Part shown: piece by piece, positions 37,001 to 47,138 of the stretch | How the letters are laid out: each line of letters begins with the position of its first letter | How positions within the stretch are numbered: the first letter of the stretch is position 1 | Source of the DNA: Cydia pomonella | Taxonomy: Eukaryota > Arthropoda > Insecta > Lepidoptera > Tortricidae | Assembly: GCF_033807575.1 (NCBI RefSeq) | Contig: NC_084726.1 | Location: 10,788,001-10,852,000, forward strand | Length of the DNA stretch: 64,000 nt | Reading direction: 5' to 3' | Program-made: the position numbers and the translations under genes | The notes under the pieces: generated by a model | Told to the model about the DNA's origin: nothing | Seen by the model: the letters and a program-made list of their open reading frames with translations, nothing else | Databases searched by the model: none

Positions 37001-40000
37001 CGCAACATGGCGCGTGATCATATTACTGGTCAGGCTTTACGGAATTACGGACAAGCAAGCAAAATGCACGATAACTTAATGACATCAGTTATTTTGTCCT
37101 ACAAAATCTTCCACTGACTTACTGTATGGGAATTTCGTAACTCAACGAGAATTTACATATTTTTTTGTCTCTTACGAAATTGTATCATAATTTGTAAAAA
37201 AAAAATTAGTCATTTTTTTTCTCCTATCGTTAAGAGAAATTCGTGAGTACGTAGGTTTTATTACTGCTTATTTGTTTTATTACTTACCTTCTTTTTATCG
37301 GACTGTAATTGAAAATAATATTACTAATTTTATTATTTAACTGCCATTATCTTTAAAGACCATGTAGACACAAATTATTTATTATAAAAATAATTAATTA
37401 TTATTACGATTAGTCTTGCGATACAGCGAGGAAATGCTGCTAGCATCTACGGCACCATGCCGCAGGGGGATAGTTTTATTTTATTTTAAGACTAGTTTTA
37501 TTTATTTTTAGATCTAGGTTTTAAGTTTTGTAGTTTAGTTTTTACTAATTGTTAATTGTGTATCAAATAAAATAAGAATATTCATACTGAATATTTATGA
37601 CAATTATTATTACTAATTTTATTATTTAACCACCATTATCTTTAAAGACCATCTAGACACAAATTATTAATTATAAAAATAATTAATTATTATGTGATTA
37701 TTAAAAATTTAGCGACATCAAAATTACCTAAGTAGTGTGCAACAAACTTTTGAAAATATTGTTTTATTTTCATAATGTTTCGGTCATAACCAGCTGACAA
37801 TATTGTTACTATAACGGTTTCTGATAAGTTTAGTTATTTGATTATAATAAAACTATTATGATAATTTAAGTATAAAAACATAATATTGTCTTCATGAAAT
37901 ACAAAATAAAATTTGCGTATAATGAATTTTACAGTACATATTGTGCTACTTTACCGCACTAGTGCGAAAATTTGCATATTACGTTACTGTATCGAACATT
38001 TAAAGGGCCATATGTATTATGTACTGTAAAACGTTGTACGATACATGTGCGAATAGGTAATTCGTAACTCGTGTCGATTTAAAACACTCCCTTCGGTCGT
38101 GTTTTAATTTATCGCCACTCGTTTCGAATTTCCTATTTTTCGCACTTGTATCATAATGTACTATTAAGTACAGCACATTGTAAGTTTGACACTTATCCCT
38201 TTATTCATAAACATGTACTAACAACAGAAAATCGCAGCCAAATAACACTAGACTCTACTCATAGTGTTCCTGCCGGTGAGTAAGGTTGCCAGAGCTCAAC
38301 GAGGGGTGGGAGGGGGTTAGGGTCGGCAACGCGCATGTAACTCCTCTGGAGTTGCAGGCGTACATAGGCTGCGAAGACTGCTTACCATCAGGCGGGCCGT
38401 ATGCTTGTTTGCCACCGACGTAGTATAAAAAAAAAGTTACAATGCCGCTAATAACCGTTTGTCCCTTTCCATCATACGAATACGTCGGAAAGGGACAAAC
38501 GATTATTAGCGGCATCGTAACTTTATTACACGTTTATGAATAAGGGGGTTATAAAATAAAACTATTAAAACTACCTATTATTAGTATTATCATGTGAGTC
38601 ACTTACATTTAATGGTCCTGATAATTTTGATACTATCCCTTGTGCGCCTCCCTGTAAGAAATGCATTTGTAAAATATCAAAACCAAGCTAAGGTGACGCA
38701 TCGTTAAACAATAAAATCTGAAATTGCGGCGCTTGCTTCCTTCCCGAAACCCGCGCATCATGCCCATAGCTCGCGCGTAGTGAATTTGCTTTTTCGCTAG
38801 CTTATTCTATAAGCTCGTATACGGCAACACGGGTTTTACTGTTTAAAGTAAAAAGAACAAGAATTAATCGAAAAATCACAACTATAGAATTTAAGTGTGT
38901 GTTTAGACTAATCTACATGGAAAATTTACAGGTTTGAACCGGTCTCATTTGCCGGTAAAATTAAATTGTCTGTTTAAAAAGAGGCATCTTTGATACGATT
39001 TTCTTTGCTATAAAAGTTAACCAATCGTGTAATGGCAACTACAGAAATAAAGTCGATGCCTTGAATACCCAGTTCACCAAATAATGCTTTCATGAGTTTT
39101 GTAATTGCTGGGATAAATCAAGATACCTGACGCAAAAATTTACAATTCGTCATCTTAATAATAAGATAATTCACCGTTCCTCAGCCACACTGCGTTCTAA
39201 AACCTCCATGTTTATGTCGTGGATGGTACTAAGCAAAAAGCGCGATTCCGATCTTATATCTTGTTACGGTTATGATACTTATTTTGAAGACCTTGAAGAT
39301 CGTTTACACTGATTGAGTCATGTGAAATAAAGTGTAAACAAATATACTTTTTTTTTTTTTTTTTTTTTATTTATTCACCAACTTACATTTACAGTTAAAC
39401 CAGACATGCAAGTTATGGGTTACATACATACTTAAAACTAATTAGACTAAGCTTATCACTAGATTTAATTAATATTAATAGTTGTGGGTGTAGATACAGA
39501 TAATTTACTGTACGAAAAGGAGTATTAGATATATATTCAGCAAGATTCGTTGCCTAAACACGGTACTTGACTGAAAGCTGATTGTAAAAATAATATTATG
39601 TACTTGTGACAGATTTATATGTATTTATCGTTAAATAGTGTAATTGTGTATGTGTGTGTGTGTGTGTTCAATACCACAAGTACCACAACGAATTGTTAAA
39701 ATAGAATCGATCTCCTGTTTTTTTTGTTGTGAGATCAGTAGGGCTAAGATGGTCGGCTCTTTATCATTTGTCACCATGCCTGTCACGTTCTAACAAGTAT
39801 ATAATCGCGTAAGTGACGGGCATAGTGACAAGTGATAAAAATGGAAACATGCTGCCACCGCTGGATGTCATGTAAGGATGATTACCAACCTTTCATAAGT
39901 ACTTACTAGTTGTGCTACGGCATTATCTATGGCCTGAAATCAAAAGTTTAATTGTGAAAAGCAAGTGTCCAACGTTATCTGTTCTCTTTGACGGCGCAGC

Positions 40001-43000
40001 AACTAGTATCACTTCTCTCTCTTCGCTCTTGTAAAAATGCCATTTGTCAAAAAAGGACAACCATACTGTTGACAAGATGAACTTCAAACCAAATCGTAGC
40101 CATTTTGGTGGTTACACGGTTGTGTACACAATGAACTTTGTATCCACGAATGCTTAAAAAAAAATGTTATTCCATTTTATTACTATTGACATTTAAATTT
40201 TGTGAATTATTACGAAAAAATGTGTTTGCTACTTTTCTATATGCATGACATTTACCTATTATTATTATTATTCTTTTTTATAATTATTATTGACTTTTTT
40301 TATAATTAATACTTTTATTTATTCTGACATTGTTATACTTTTATTCTTAATTGGTTTTAATGACATGCATATTGAGAGAATACTTGGATATTGTACGCCA
40401 AATTCTGGTTGATTGTGATGTAACAAAATACTAACCCTACCACCATTTATAACCACTTACATTCAAACAATAAATAATTTGTATTTGTATTTGTATGTGT
40501 GCGTTTTTAGGGATATGAACAAGTCGATTTTAATCATGTTATATCTTGGGTTAAAATTGAATATGTCAGTGTCAAAACTGTGGTAAGAGAAGACCGTTTA
40601 TAGTTCGTGTCATCCACGATGACGCGTAGATTTGTCAAATCTACCCGTTAATAACATGACATTATATAATAAGTCACGGCAAGCGTCTTCGTGGATGACA
40701 CGTTCTATATCAGGTTGTCTATATGTATACATATAGTAAGTATATTAGGTATATTAATTATCTACTTACAAGCTGAAACAGAAAATGTAGCATCAATATC
40801 ATAAATAAATAAATGGGTAGATAAATTAATACGAGGAAGCCTCTGGTTACTGAATTTTTCTACTTTACTAATTTTTTAAATAAAATAACTACCCTTATGA
40901 ATTAATTATAAAAGAGTTAACTGGAAAAATATTAAATGCGAAATTTTGACATTCCTCCGCTTTTTAAGTTACACAAATACAATATAGGTAAGCTATTAAG
41001 TATTAAGATTTGAATTTGAATTGAGTCAGGAGGGGGGATTTTAAAATTAAAAACTTATATACGTCTCACTATATGGTTGTTGTTGTTGCTTGTTATTAAT
41101 ACGAGTAAATAAATAAAAAGCTTTTATTACTGAGATAGGGTAAAGTTATTTTTTACATTATATTATATTGCGCAACTCAGTTTGCCTCCAGGCAAAGGCC
41201 TCCTCTGAATCGCTCCAGTGGTTCCTGTTCATAGCCGCTCTTCTCCAAAATGGTCCCCCTGTTAGCTTTTTAGGGTTCCGTAGTCAAATGGCAAAAAACG
41301 GAACCCTTATAGATTCGTCATGTTTTCGTCTTCCAATCTGCACCTGTACCCCTAGTGTAAATTTATTCGATAGCGAAACGTGACGAACGCGTTTGTGTTA
41401 AGTCTCATTTTGTATGGGATTTTGAGTTTCCAAAACATCCCGCTTGGCGCGCTGTTTATAAATCCCATACAAAATGAGACTTAACGCAAACGCGGTACGT
41501 CACGTCACGCTATCGAATAAATTTACGCTAGGGGTTCTGTTTGTTATTACGTAACTATAAAAACTTACGTCCAGCTGAAATAAATATATTTGTCGTTATA
41601 TTTAAATAAGTTGTAAACTGTTTTATCAAAAAGATTTAATATGGTCAAACACACACTTGTCAGTAGAAAAAAGCGTGAAATTTAAATTTTCTCTCGGAGA
41701 TTAACCATTTGCGCCTATATTTTTCACCAGCCCCCTTCAGGGTGAGCTGCCCGATGTGCGCCGCTTGCTGTGGCAGACCCGGTGCCCTCCACCAGACGTG
41801 TACGTGCAGGCTTCGGAGCAACTACCGCCTGGCCATAAAGAACCTTGGCCAATTTGGAAGTCCTTAAACAGGCTCAGGACCCAAGCAAAATATGGCCAAA
41901 TGGGGATTGCTCCGTAGCTCCTCGACTCAATGTACCAGCGACACAGCAACGCAAACCATGGCACATCTACTGGCGTGCCCCGCATGCCCGCATGCTCGGA
42001 GCAGAAGGCCTACCGCGAACTACGTTCGACGTGTTGCCTCCCTGTCACACTTACGTACGAATTTACAAGTGCGACAGAGAGGCAACACGTCGAACGTGGT
42101 TCGCGGTAGGCCTTCTGGATCTGAGGGACGCGGTCAACACCGCTGCCTATTGGGCTTCCATCGTATAAAAAAAGGAACCTCGACACGAAAAGAACAAGAA
42201 GCCTATATTTTTTTGAATTTATCGCCTTTATCTACTCATAGAGTAGATGTGCCAGAGTATAAGTATTTACGATAAGTTCCTGTAAGTACCTTTAGGCCGT
42301 GGAAGAGTTTCTTAGCGAGCTGAAATATAAAGAGCGCTACGTTATTTCTGTAAGTAGTAAACATTTGTATTTTTATACATTTAAGATGATATAGATTTAA
42401 TTAAGCGCTGTTGGCCTAGCGGTAAGAGCGTGCGACTTGCAATCCGGAGGTCGCGGGTTCAAACCCCGGCTCGTACCAATGAGTTTTACGGAAGTTATGT
42501 ACGAAATATCATTTGATATTTGAATTTGAATTCGGTGAAGGAAAACATCGTGAGGAAACCGGACTAATCCCAACAAGGCCTAGTTTATATTGGAAGGTCA
42601 GATGGCAGTCGCTTTCGTAAAAACTAGTGTCTACGCCAAATCTTGGGATTAGTAGTCAAGCGGACCCCAGATTCTCATGAGCCGTGGCAAAATGCCGGGA
42701 TAACGCGAGGAAGAAGGAGAAGATAGATTTAATTAAATAATGCTTATTAATTTTACAACAATGAAAGTTGCAATCACAGCGCGTATTATAATATTTTTGT
42801 GACTATATTTTGAATTGAGTAAATTGTTCTTGAAAATTTAAAATACACTTTTCCTTTTCTCTTTCCTGTTCAATATTTACCTTTGCAACCTTTTGCACAT
42901 GCCTCGGCTAGAAAATAATTATAATTTATGATATATTTTTTATTTTTTTAGTTGTTATAACAAAATCACTTCAATAATTCATGATAACGTACGGAAATTG

Positions 43001-46000
43001 TTTTTGCAGGTTCGATTTGAGGGCTGGTTGATGCTTAAATTTACCTTATTTTGTCGCATGTTTGGAGAAAAGCACTATATATGCCTCGGCAGGAACAGCA
43101 ATTCGTGGATTTGTCTACTTCCACGAATTGCCCTTTCCCAATCGAAACTCATCCACTGCAATAACTATTACAGTACATAATATGGTGCTACTTTACCGCA
43201 CTGGTGCGATAATTAGCACATTACGTAACTATGTCGAAAAATTAACGGACTATATGTACTGTAAAACGTTGTACGATACATAAATTAAAACATGACCGAA
43301 TAGCACTTGTATCGTAATGTACTATTGTTAAAATTTTCAACATGGATCAACAGTAGAAAAAAATAATTAACTCTGTAAATGCTATTATGCGGCTATTTAT
43401 ATAATTATTTTAAATGACTTACACTTTTTCCGCTTAAAGTAGTCGGTTTATCCTAAAAAAGCCATAAGGATATTAGATTTTATTTACCGTTTGACGTCTT
43501 TGTGTACGTACCATGACCTAGACATATTATGCTCAAAATACATAGTATATTATAGATATACCTATATAGTACCTATTAGAACTATTGAAAACGAACTAAA
43601 TTGTTCAGTTAAATATTAAGACGAAACAGTCTAAAATCAAGTGAGGTGACATTGTGGTCAAATGCTTACCTTTTCGTAATGACAACAAAAAAAAAAGTGA
43701 GTAGCCCGCGTAGTCAACGGTTCGTAGCGAACGAAACGCAACTGTCACTGTCACACTAATATGCAAGAGTGACAGAGCGAGATGACTACGCTACGCTACG
43801 GAGCATTAAAGAATCTCTTCAGTTGACATGTAAAATACGAGTTTCATGTAACGTTGATCACACTTCTTGAAGGAATTGGTTATTTTTAAGGTTTTAAGCC
43901 CTTTAGCGATAGTTATTTTGGACATTATTGGTACATTATTAAATAATATTAACGAGACTTAATCGCCTATTAAGTTTTATATTCTTATTTAGTTTTATAT
44001 TATTTAATAATGTGTAAAAATGGTGAAAGTTTAAAGCAGTGATTATAGGTTACATATAAATATTAAAAAGATACACATTATAAATACTTACGATTATCTA
44101 AAACAAAACAAAACATAAGTTACAGTATAATACAACAATTATTTTACATATTCAAAATATCGAAACAAAAATGTATTAACTTCAAATAAAATGTATTGAA
44201 ATAAATCAAGGATTAAGTATGAAAAACAAACAAACAAGCAAGTAAACAAGAAGTCCAAGGGCCCTGATGGAATCCCCATTGAAGCCTGGAAATGCCTAGA
44301 GGAGAAAGGAATATATCTTCTTACCCATCTATTTCTGAAAGCCTGGAATCATGTATACCGGGCCTGGAGGATAAGCACCATCGTTCCTCTCTACCAGGGC
44401 AAGGTTAGTAGATATGAGTGCAGCAACTATCGTGGAATAAAGTTGATGAGCCACACGATGAAGCTCTATGAACGAGTGATTAAGAACAGAGAGCTCCTTA
44501 TCTAAAAACCAATACGGCTTCGTCCCGGGGCTATCCACTATCGACCCTATGTTTGCCATAATCCTGGTTGCAGAAGAATTCAGGGCCAAACCACACCGAT
44601 TTTTATTGATTTCTAGACATGGAAATTTGACCGCGATCCTCGCCCGACAGTGGAGTCTTCGGAAGAAAAATATCCCGGAGAGGTACATTGACATAATAGC
44701 TGACATGTACAGAGACGTAAAATCGGTAATTCGAACCACAGTGGGGCAAACTAAGCCAATAGCAGTCGGTGAAGGGGTACACCAGGGTTCTGTGCTAAGT
44801 CCATACCTCTTCTGCCTGGTGATGGATGCACTCACTGAAAATGCCCAAACTAAAGCACCATGGACATTTATTTACGCAGACGATGTAGCCATCTGCACTA
44901 CATCCCAAGAAGAGTTAGAAGCTCTCTGTAACTGGAAACGTCAGTTAAAGGCGGGTGGCCTGATGCTGAGTATCGCCAAATCCCAATACATGGTGTCTAA
45001 CGAACCAGACCAGCCCGAAGACCCTCTCGTTATCGATGGACAGCAAGTCACCCGGTGCTTCGGTGGATGTGCGGAGTAACGAGACTCGACAAGATACACA
45101 ACGCAACGAGTACGTTCGCGGTACCCTCGGAGTACGTAATATCGCCGATAAGGTAAAAGAGAGTCGACTGAGATGGTTTGGACACGTAAACAGAAGACCT
45201 GATTACATCGGGAATGTTGCTATGGGTCTGAACATCGCTGGGTCCCGAGGAAGAGGAAGACCCAAGATGAGATGGACAGATACCATAGCAAAAGACATGA
45301 GTGCCTGCGACGTTACAGTGGACGACACGGCGGATCGCGCGAAGTGGAAAGAATAGATAAGGAAAGCAGACCCCACAATCAGATGGGAATAATAATGCTG
45401 CGGAGAGAGAGAGAGAGAGAAGGATAAAGTATAAAAAAGTAGTTAAAATCGAATCCTTAATGTGTAATGGGAATTATCTTATTAACTCAGTCAAATACGT
45501 CATCGAAAATTAAAATTATTTTTCATAAATACCTCATCCAAAGCCAGGCACATTCGTTGGGACTGAAAATTTATAAACATAATAAATTATTGCACTGATG
45601 GTGATCAATGTTATTCATCTGATAGCATCAGCGACACCTATCTTTTAGAGGTAGTTAACTTTGTGACTGATCAAGAGATCACTTTCTGGAAATTAAATCC
45701 GTAGTCTATTTTTTTACATAATGTAAAATAATGTAATATCTTAATAAATCAACAATGTTTACCATTACACTAATACAAAATACAATAAAATTAAAATAAT
45801 TAATTGACGAATAGAGTCAGACCAAGATAAGTTGGCAGCGGTTTTGATAGCCCTAGTGCAAGTGTTACGGTAAATGTCATAATTTTATACAAGTTTGATG
45901 TTTAAAATAACATTTGCACCATTTAGGTTCATTCAAATTCGCTGCTAACTTAGATTGGTCTGACTAGCTTATTTTGAAATGTCTCTAGTGCTATATATAT

Positions 46001-46916
46001 GCAGGAGCGTAAGCGTATCGTAAAAACGTTACGTGTACGAGACGCATCGAGTTCTGTACCCCTAGTGTAACTTTGATCGACATCGTAACGTGACGAACGC
46101 GTTTGCGTTAAGTGTCATTTTGTATGACATTTTTGACTTTCCAAAACGTCCCGCTTGGCGCGCTGTTCAAAAACCCATACAAAATGAGACTAAACGCAAA
46201 CGCGTACGTCACGTTTCAAAATCGAATTTAGTTACACTAGGGGTACAGGGCACCAAGCGTCGTGTAAGTAGTGGTGGGTCGTTGACGGTTTTCGCTTCAA
46301 TGAAACGAAACGTTTAAGTTTTCGAGCCCTTTTTTATTTTAAGGTTTATTTCATATTTAATCAGTTGAAAACTTGTTGAAAACCTGATAACAGAACTTAA
46401 TGACCGACTAGGTATTTATTGTGATTTCATTAGGTGTTTATTAAATAAATAAAAATAAATAAATAAATATTATAGGACATTAGTACACAAATTGACTAAG
46501 TCCCGCAGTAAGCTCAATAAGGCTTGTGTTGAGGGTACTTAGACAACGATATATATAATATATAAATATTTATAAATACTTAAATACATAGAAAACACCC
46601 ATGACTCAGGAACAAATATCCATGCTCATCACACGAATAAATGCCCTTACCAGGATTTGAACCCGGGACCATCGGCTTCGTAGGCAGGGTCACTACCCAC
46701 TAGGCCAAACTGGTCGTCGTTTATTTTCTTGTAATATAATTGTTATTTTAATTTATTACTTGGGCGGGGATGGTAAGTTAAGGTTCCCTACGGTAGATAT
46801 ATTTTTTTAACCGTGATTTAGATCATTGCTAGCGGGGTTTGATTAGGACTTACAAGAAGCGCTTGAGCATTGACGCACACAGCGACAGCTAACACACACA
46901 ACAGCCTTGCGTACAT
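24988..46916 (-). CDS. Gene 2: secreted microexon protein, unrecognised family (copy B haplotype)
   Basis: I do not recognise this gene. It is assembled from 19 predicted exons, all multiples of 3 nt, all in phase 0, each between AG and GT on the minus strand. In order (right to left): 46854-46916 signal peptide, 44092-44097 II, 42881-42907 PRHVQKVAK, 42290-42319 LAKKLFHGLK, 41569-41574 LD, 40770-40772 L, 39907-39933 AIDNAVAQL, 37288-37302 SDKKK, 36478-36480 L, 35433-35441 FFN, 34626-34646 KVVTKVV, 33849-33866 HDTVPS, 33042-33071 GPQTVINGPQ, 32232-32240 FNN, 31899-31949 DHIGQQSNTYNYNKLRA, 28948-28956 IET, 28313-28345 SDERDNRQINI, 25783-25791 FDH, 24988-25044 SQIAQQENIFNYYNNKFRS. This gives about 142 residues with no stop seen, so the 3' end is missing. 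The product is probably secreted. The start of the mature chain is hydrophobic then Lys-rich, and later exons are Gln/Asn-rich. Introns are 0.6-4 kb and full of transposons. Single exons could be wrong; the overall pattern is convincing. Confidence 0.75.
25180..25336. mobile_element. GC-rich palindromic MITE nested in the SINE
   Basis: AGGATGACTCACGCTAGAGC and CTAGCGTAAGTCATCCT form the ends, with GGGCCGGGCC-type arms. Flanked by TTA/TTTA. Confidence 0.78.
25381..25556. mobile_element. Second palindromic MITE nested in the SINE
   Basis: Arms GCAGTGGCTTACGTGAGCGA and TCGCTCACGTAAGCCGCTGC-type, with GCGAAGCGGCG inside. Flanked by GTCA on both sides. Confidence 0.78.
25783..25791 (-). CDS. Gene 2 exon, 9 nt (FDH)
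   Basis: TTTGATCAC lies between TATGAATTACAG and GTAAGT. Copy A: 1139-1147. The acceptor side is nearly identical to that of the gene 1 exon FTN (58732-58740), so these are paralogous exons. Confidence 0.6.
25977..26773. repeat. 45-bp minisatellite, copy B (about 17-18 units)
   Basis: Same unit as 3569-3966 but about twice as many copies. One-base deletions (AAAGCGAGTCG) and a stop near 26329 break any reading frame. Confidence 0.88.
28313..28345 (-). CDS. Gene 2 candidate exon, 33 nt (SDERDNRQINI)
   Basis: Eleven codons, SDERDNRQINI, follow a strong pyrimidine tract and CAG. The donor GTAATT is only fair. Copy A: 6854-6886. The 3' splice region resembles that of gene 1 exon 56801-56830. 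Confidence 0.5.
28948..28956 (-). CDS. Gene 2 candidate exon, 9 nt (IET)
   Basis: ATTGAAACG lies between CTTTGTTATTGCAG and GTAATC (GTAATT in copy A, 7478-7486). The acceptor is good and the donor is weak. It keeps phase 0 but has no paralogue that I can see. Confidence 0.35.
29265..29800. repeat. 56-bp minisatellite, copy B (about 10 units)
   Basis: Same unit as 7785-8440, about two units fewer, and with the same shortened unit. Confidence 0.88.
31899..31949 (-). CDS. Gene 2 exon, 51 nt (DHIGQQSNTYNYNKLRA)
   Basis: Seventeen codons lie between TTTTATTTTCAG and GTTAGT. Copy A (10685-10735) differs by one replacement, K for N (AAA for AAC). Clear paralogues are the gene 1 exon at 58384-58440 (DEIGSQDNVFNYFNKKLRQ) and the gene 2 exon at 24988-25044. 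The shared pattern is xxI(G/A)xQxN, then a variable part, then NYx(x)(N/K)K(L/F)R. Confidence 0.82.
32232..32240 (-). CDS. Gene 2 exon, 9 nt (FNN)
   Basis: TTCAATAAC lies between TTTTTATTGCAG and GTGAGT. Copy A: 11017-11025. Its neighbours on both sides match those of exon FTN in gene 1. Confidence 0.62.
33042..33071 (-). CDS. Gene 2 exon, 30 nt (GPQTVINGPQ)
   Basis: Ten codons, GPQTVINGPQ, lie between GCATTTTCAG and GTACGA. Copy A: 12537-12566, identical. Gene 1 has the paralogous exon at 60116-60163, ending SETVINGPQ. Protein-level similarity between two exons in otherwise different introns is strong evidence for coding. Confidence 0.8.
33849..33866 (-). CDS. Gene 2 exon, 18 nt (HDTVPS)
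   Basis: Six codons, HDTVPS, lie between TAAAATTTCAG and GTATGT. Copy A: 13361-13378, identical. Confidence 0.58.
34626..34646 (-). CDS. Gene 2 exon, 21 nt (KVVTKVV)
   Basis: Seven codons, KVVTKVV, lie between TTTATTATAG and GTGAGT. Copy A: 14544-14564. Gene 1 has a 21-nt exon LALVTSS that may be its relative. Confidence 0.6.
35433..35441 (-). CDS. Gene 2 exon, 9 nt (FFN)
   Basis: TTTTTCAAT lies between TTTTCCTATTCCAG and GTAAGT. Copy A: 15512-15520. It resembles the other F-x-N exons (FNN, FTN). Confidence 0.52.
36478..36480 (-). CDS. Gene 2 exon, 3 nt (L)
   Basis: One codon, TTG, sits between a long pyrimidine tract ending TTTTTTTCAG and a GTATGT donor. Copy A: 16551-16553. This is the second predicted single-codon Leu exon of the gene. 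Confidence 0.42.
37288..37302 (-). CDS. Gene 2 exon, 15 nt (SDKKK)
   Basis: Five codons, SDKKK, lie between TTTTCAATTACAG and GTAAGT. Copy A: 17354-17368. It resembles the gene 1 exon AVSKKK at 58213-58230. Confidence 0.68.
37932..38163 (+). mobile_element. MITE family T, copy B only, TTA duplication
   Basis: Flanked by TTA at 37929-37931 and 38164-38166. Copy A has the empty site near 17995-18001. A 3-bp TTA duplication fits PIF/Harbinger (TWA). Confidence 0.8.
38270..38435 (-). mobile_element. TACGTCGGTGGCAAAC repeat, copy B only
   Basis: Minus-strand piece of the repeat at 6936-7228, inserted in a palindromic MITE. Confidence 0.65.
39348..39493 (-). mobile_element. Oligo-A-tailed retroinsertion, copy B only
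   Basis: Begins with about 21 T on the plus strand (a minus-strand poly(A) tail after AATAAATAA). Flanked by ATAC at 39344-39347 and 39494-39497. Copy A has one ATAC. Confidence 0.75.
39907..39933 (-). CDS. Gene 2 exon, 27 nt (AIDNAVAQL)
   Basis: Nine codons read AIDNAVAQL between TTTCAG and GTAAGT. Copy A (19651-19677) ends in CTC where copy B has CTA, both Leu, and uses TTTTAG as acceptor instead of TTTCAG. Both differences leave the coding exon intact, which supports a real exon. Confidence 0.75.
40129..40493 (+). mobile_element. Retroelement 3' end with TTTGTA tail, copy B only
   Basis: About 365 bp absent from copy A (20048-20052). It ends in AATAAATAATTTG and three TTTGTA units, like the 3' ends of microsatellite-tailed LINEs. 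No coding part. Confidence 0.6.
40770..40772 (-). CDS. Gene 2 exon, 3 nt (L)
   Basis: A single codon, CTT, lies between a strong acceptor (TTTTCTGTTTCAG) and a perfect GTAAGT donor. Copy A has it at 20318-20320. The splice signals are strong, but a 3-nt exon needs transcript proof. Confidence 0.45.
41569..41574 (-). CDS. Gene 2 exon, 6 nt (LD)
   Basis: CTGGAC sits between TATTTTTATTTCAG-like acceptor sequence and a perfect GTAAGT donor. Copy A has it at 21112-21117. Confidence 0.55.
42290..42319 (-). CDS. Gene 2 exon, 30 nt (LAKKLFHGLK)
   Basis: Acceptor TTTATATTTCAG and donor GTACTT flank ten codons reading LAKKLFHGLK. This is a short basic, amphipathic-looking stretch near the mature N-terminus. 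The copy A equivalent is 22526-22555 and is identical. Confidence 0.68.
42881..42907 (-). CDS. Gene 2 exon, 27 nt (PRHVQKVAK)
   Basis: Acceptor ATTATTTTCTAG and donor GTAAAT flank nine in-phase codons reading PRHVQKVAK. The same exon is at 23432-23458 in copy A, with identical residues. Confidence 0.65.
43171..43324 (+). mobile_element. MITE family T, internally deleted, right end of copy B
   Basis: Starts CAGTACATAATATGG and ends GTAATGTACTA. Copy A enters this MITE just before the gap. Confidence 0.7.
43702..43806. mobile_element. Palindromic MITE
   Basis: GCGTAGTCAACGGTTCGTAG on the left and GACTACGCTACGCTACGG on the right give an imperfect inverted repeat around CACTAATATGCAAGAGTGACA. 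Confidence 0.5.
44092..44097 (-). CDS. Gene 2 exon, 6 nt (II)
   Basis: ATAATC lies between a strong acceptor (a run of TTTTG ending TTTTAG) and a perfect GTAAGT donor. It keeps phase 0 and follows the signal exon. The splice sites are the only evidence. Confidence 0.5.
44250..45424 (+). pseudogene. RTE-like LINE reverse transcriptase, broken
   Basis: Segments in order: KGPDGIPIEAWKCLEEKGIY, SNYRGIKLMSHTMKLYERVI, a stop and frameshift, KNQYGFVPGLST, a frameshifted palm region, then open 44549-45079 with IPERYIDIIADMY, GVHQGSVLSPYLFCLVMDAL and YADDVAI (the RT catalytic box). After VTRC it jumps to LRWMCGVTRLDK and NEYVRGTLGV in another frame, so part of the usual ORF is deleted. It ends LRWFGHVNRRP and RGRPKMRW. 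A GA microsatellite closes it at 45405-45421. It lies in gene 2 intron 1. Confidence 0.8.
45811..45968. mobile_element. Palindromic MITE
   Basis: AGTCAGACCAAGATAAGTTG and CTAACTTAGATTGGTCTGAC form arms of about 28 bp. Confidence 0.72.
46057..46245. mobile_element. TACCCC hairpin MITE
   Basis: Flanked by CTG on the left and CAG on the right. About 0.6 kb inside intron 1 of gene 2. Confidence 0.75.
46437..46723 (-). mobile_element. tRNA-derived SINE
   Basis: Head near 46640-46720 on the minus strand with A box TGGCCTAGTGG and B box GGTTCAAATCC. Tail of TATTTATTTATTT on the minus strand. It lies 131 bp from the gene 2 first exon. Confidence 0.82.
46854..46916 (-). CDS. Gene 2 exon 1: signal peptide
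   Basis: This 21-codon exon begins ATG in a good context (A at -3) and reads MYARLLCVLAVAVCVNAQA, then LL, then a perfect GTAAGT donor in phase 0. It has a short basic start, a hydrophobic core and small residues at the expected cleavage site (after VNA or AQA), so the product should enter the secretory pathway. The ATG is fixed by the TATA box just upstream. I find no such exon next to copy A. Confidence 0.82.
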
Positions 46917-46957
46917 GGTGATAGTCGAATGCCGGGATTACGCACACATCTTTACCG

Positions 46958-46967
46958 CTATATATAC
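46958..46967 (-). promoter_or_regulatory. TATA box of gene 2
   Basis: The minus strand reads TATATATAGC here, about 41-50 bases before the ATG of the signal-peptide exon. Transcription would be expected to start about 30 bases downstream, near 46935-46940, giving a leader of roughly 20 nt. An ATG between the TATA box and that point would lie outside the transcript. Confidence 0.6.
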
Positions 46968-47138
46968 ATTTGTGTTAATTGCGTGTGGCCATGATTTAAT
47001 CAATTTTGTGCGTACAATCACGTATTAGATTAAGCTAATTAGCTTAATAAAGTAATTTAGAAATTTCACGCGTAAAGTGTTTATTTAATAGAAGTATGTA
47101 ATTTTAAAGAGCTTTTGAAGGTACTCGTACTCTGTTCA

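Noticed and set aside
41845..42168. 107-codon plus ORF
   Set aside because: Composite of a frameshifted LINE C-terminus and a palindromic MITE.
43512..43517. 6-nt minus block GTCATG (VM) between TCTAG and GTACGT
   Set aside because: In phase and with a good donor, but the acceptor has a poor pyrimidine tract and there is no second copy to compare. Could be real.
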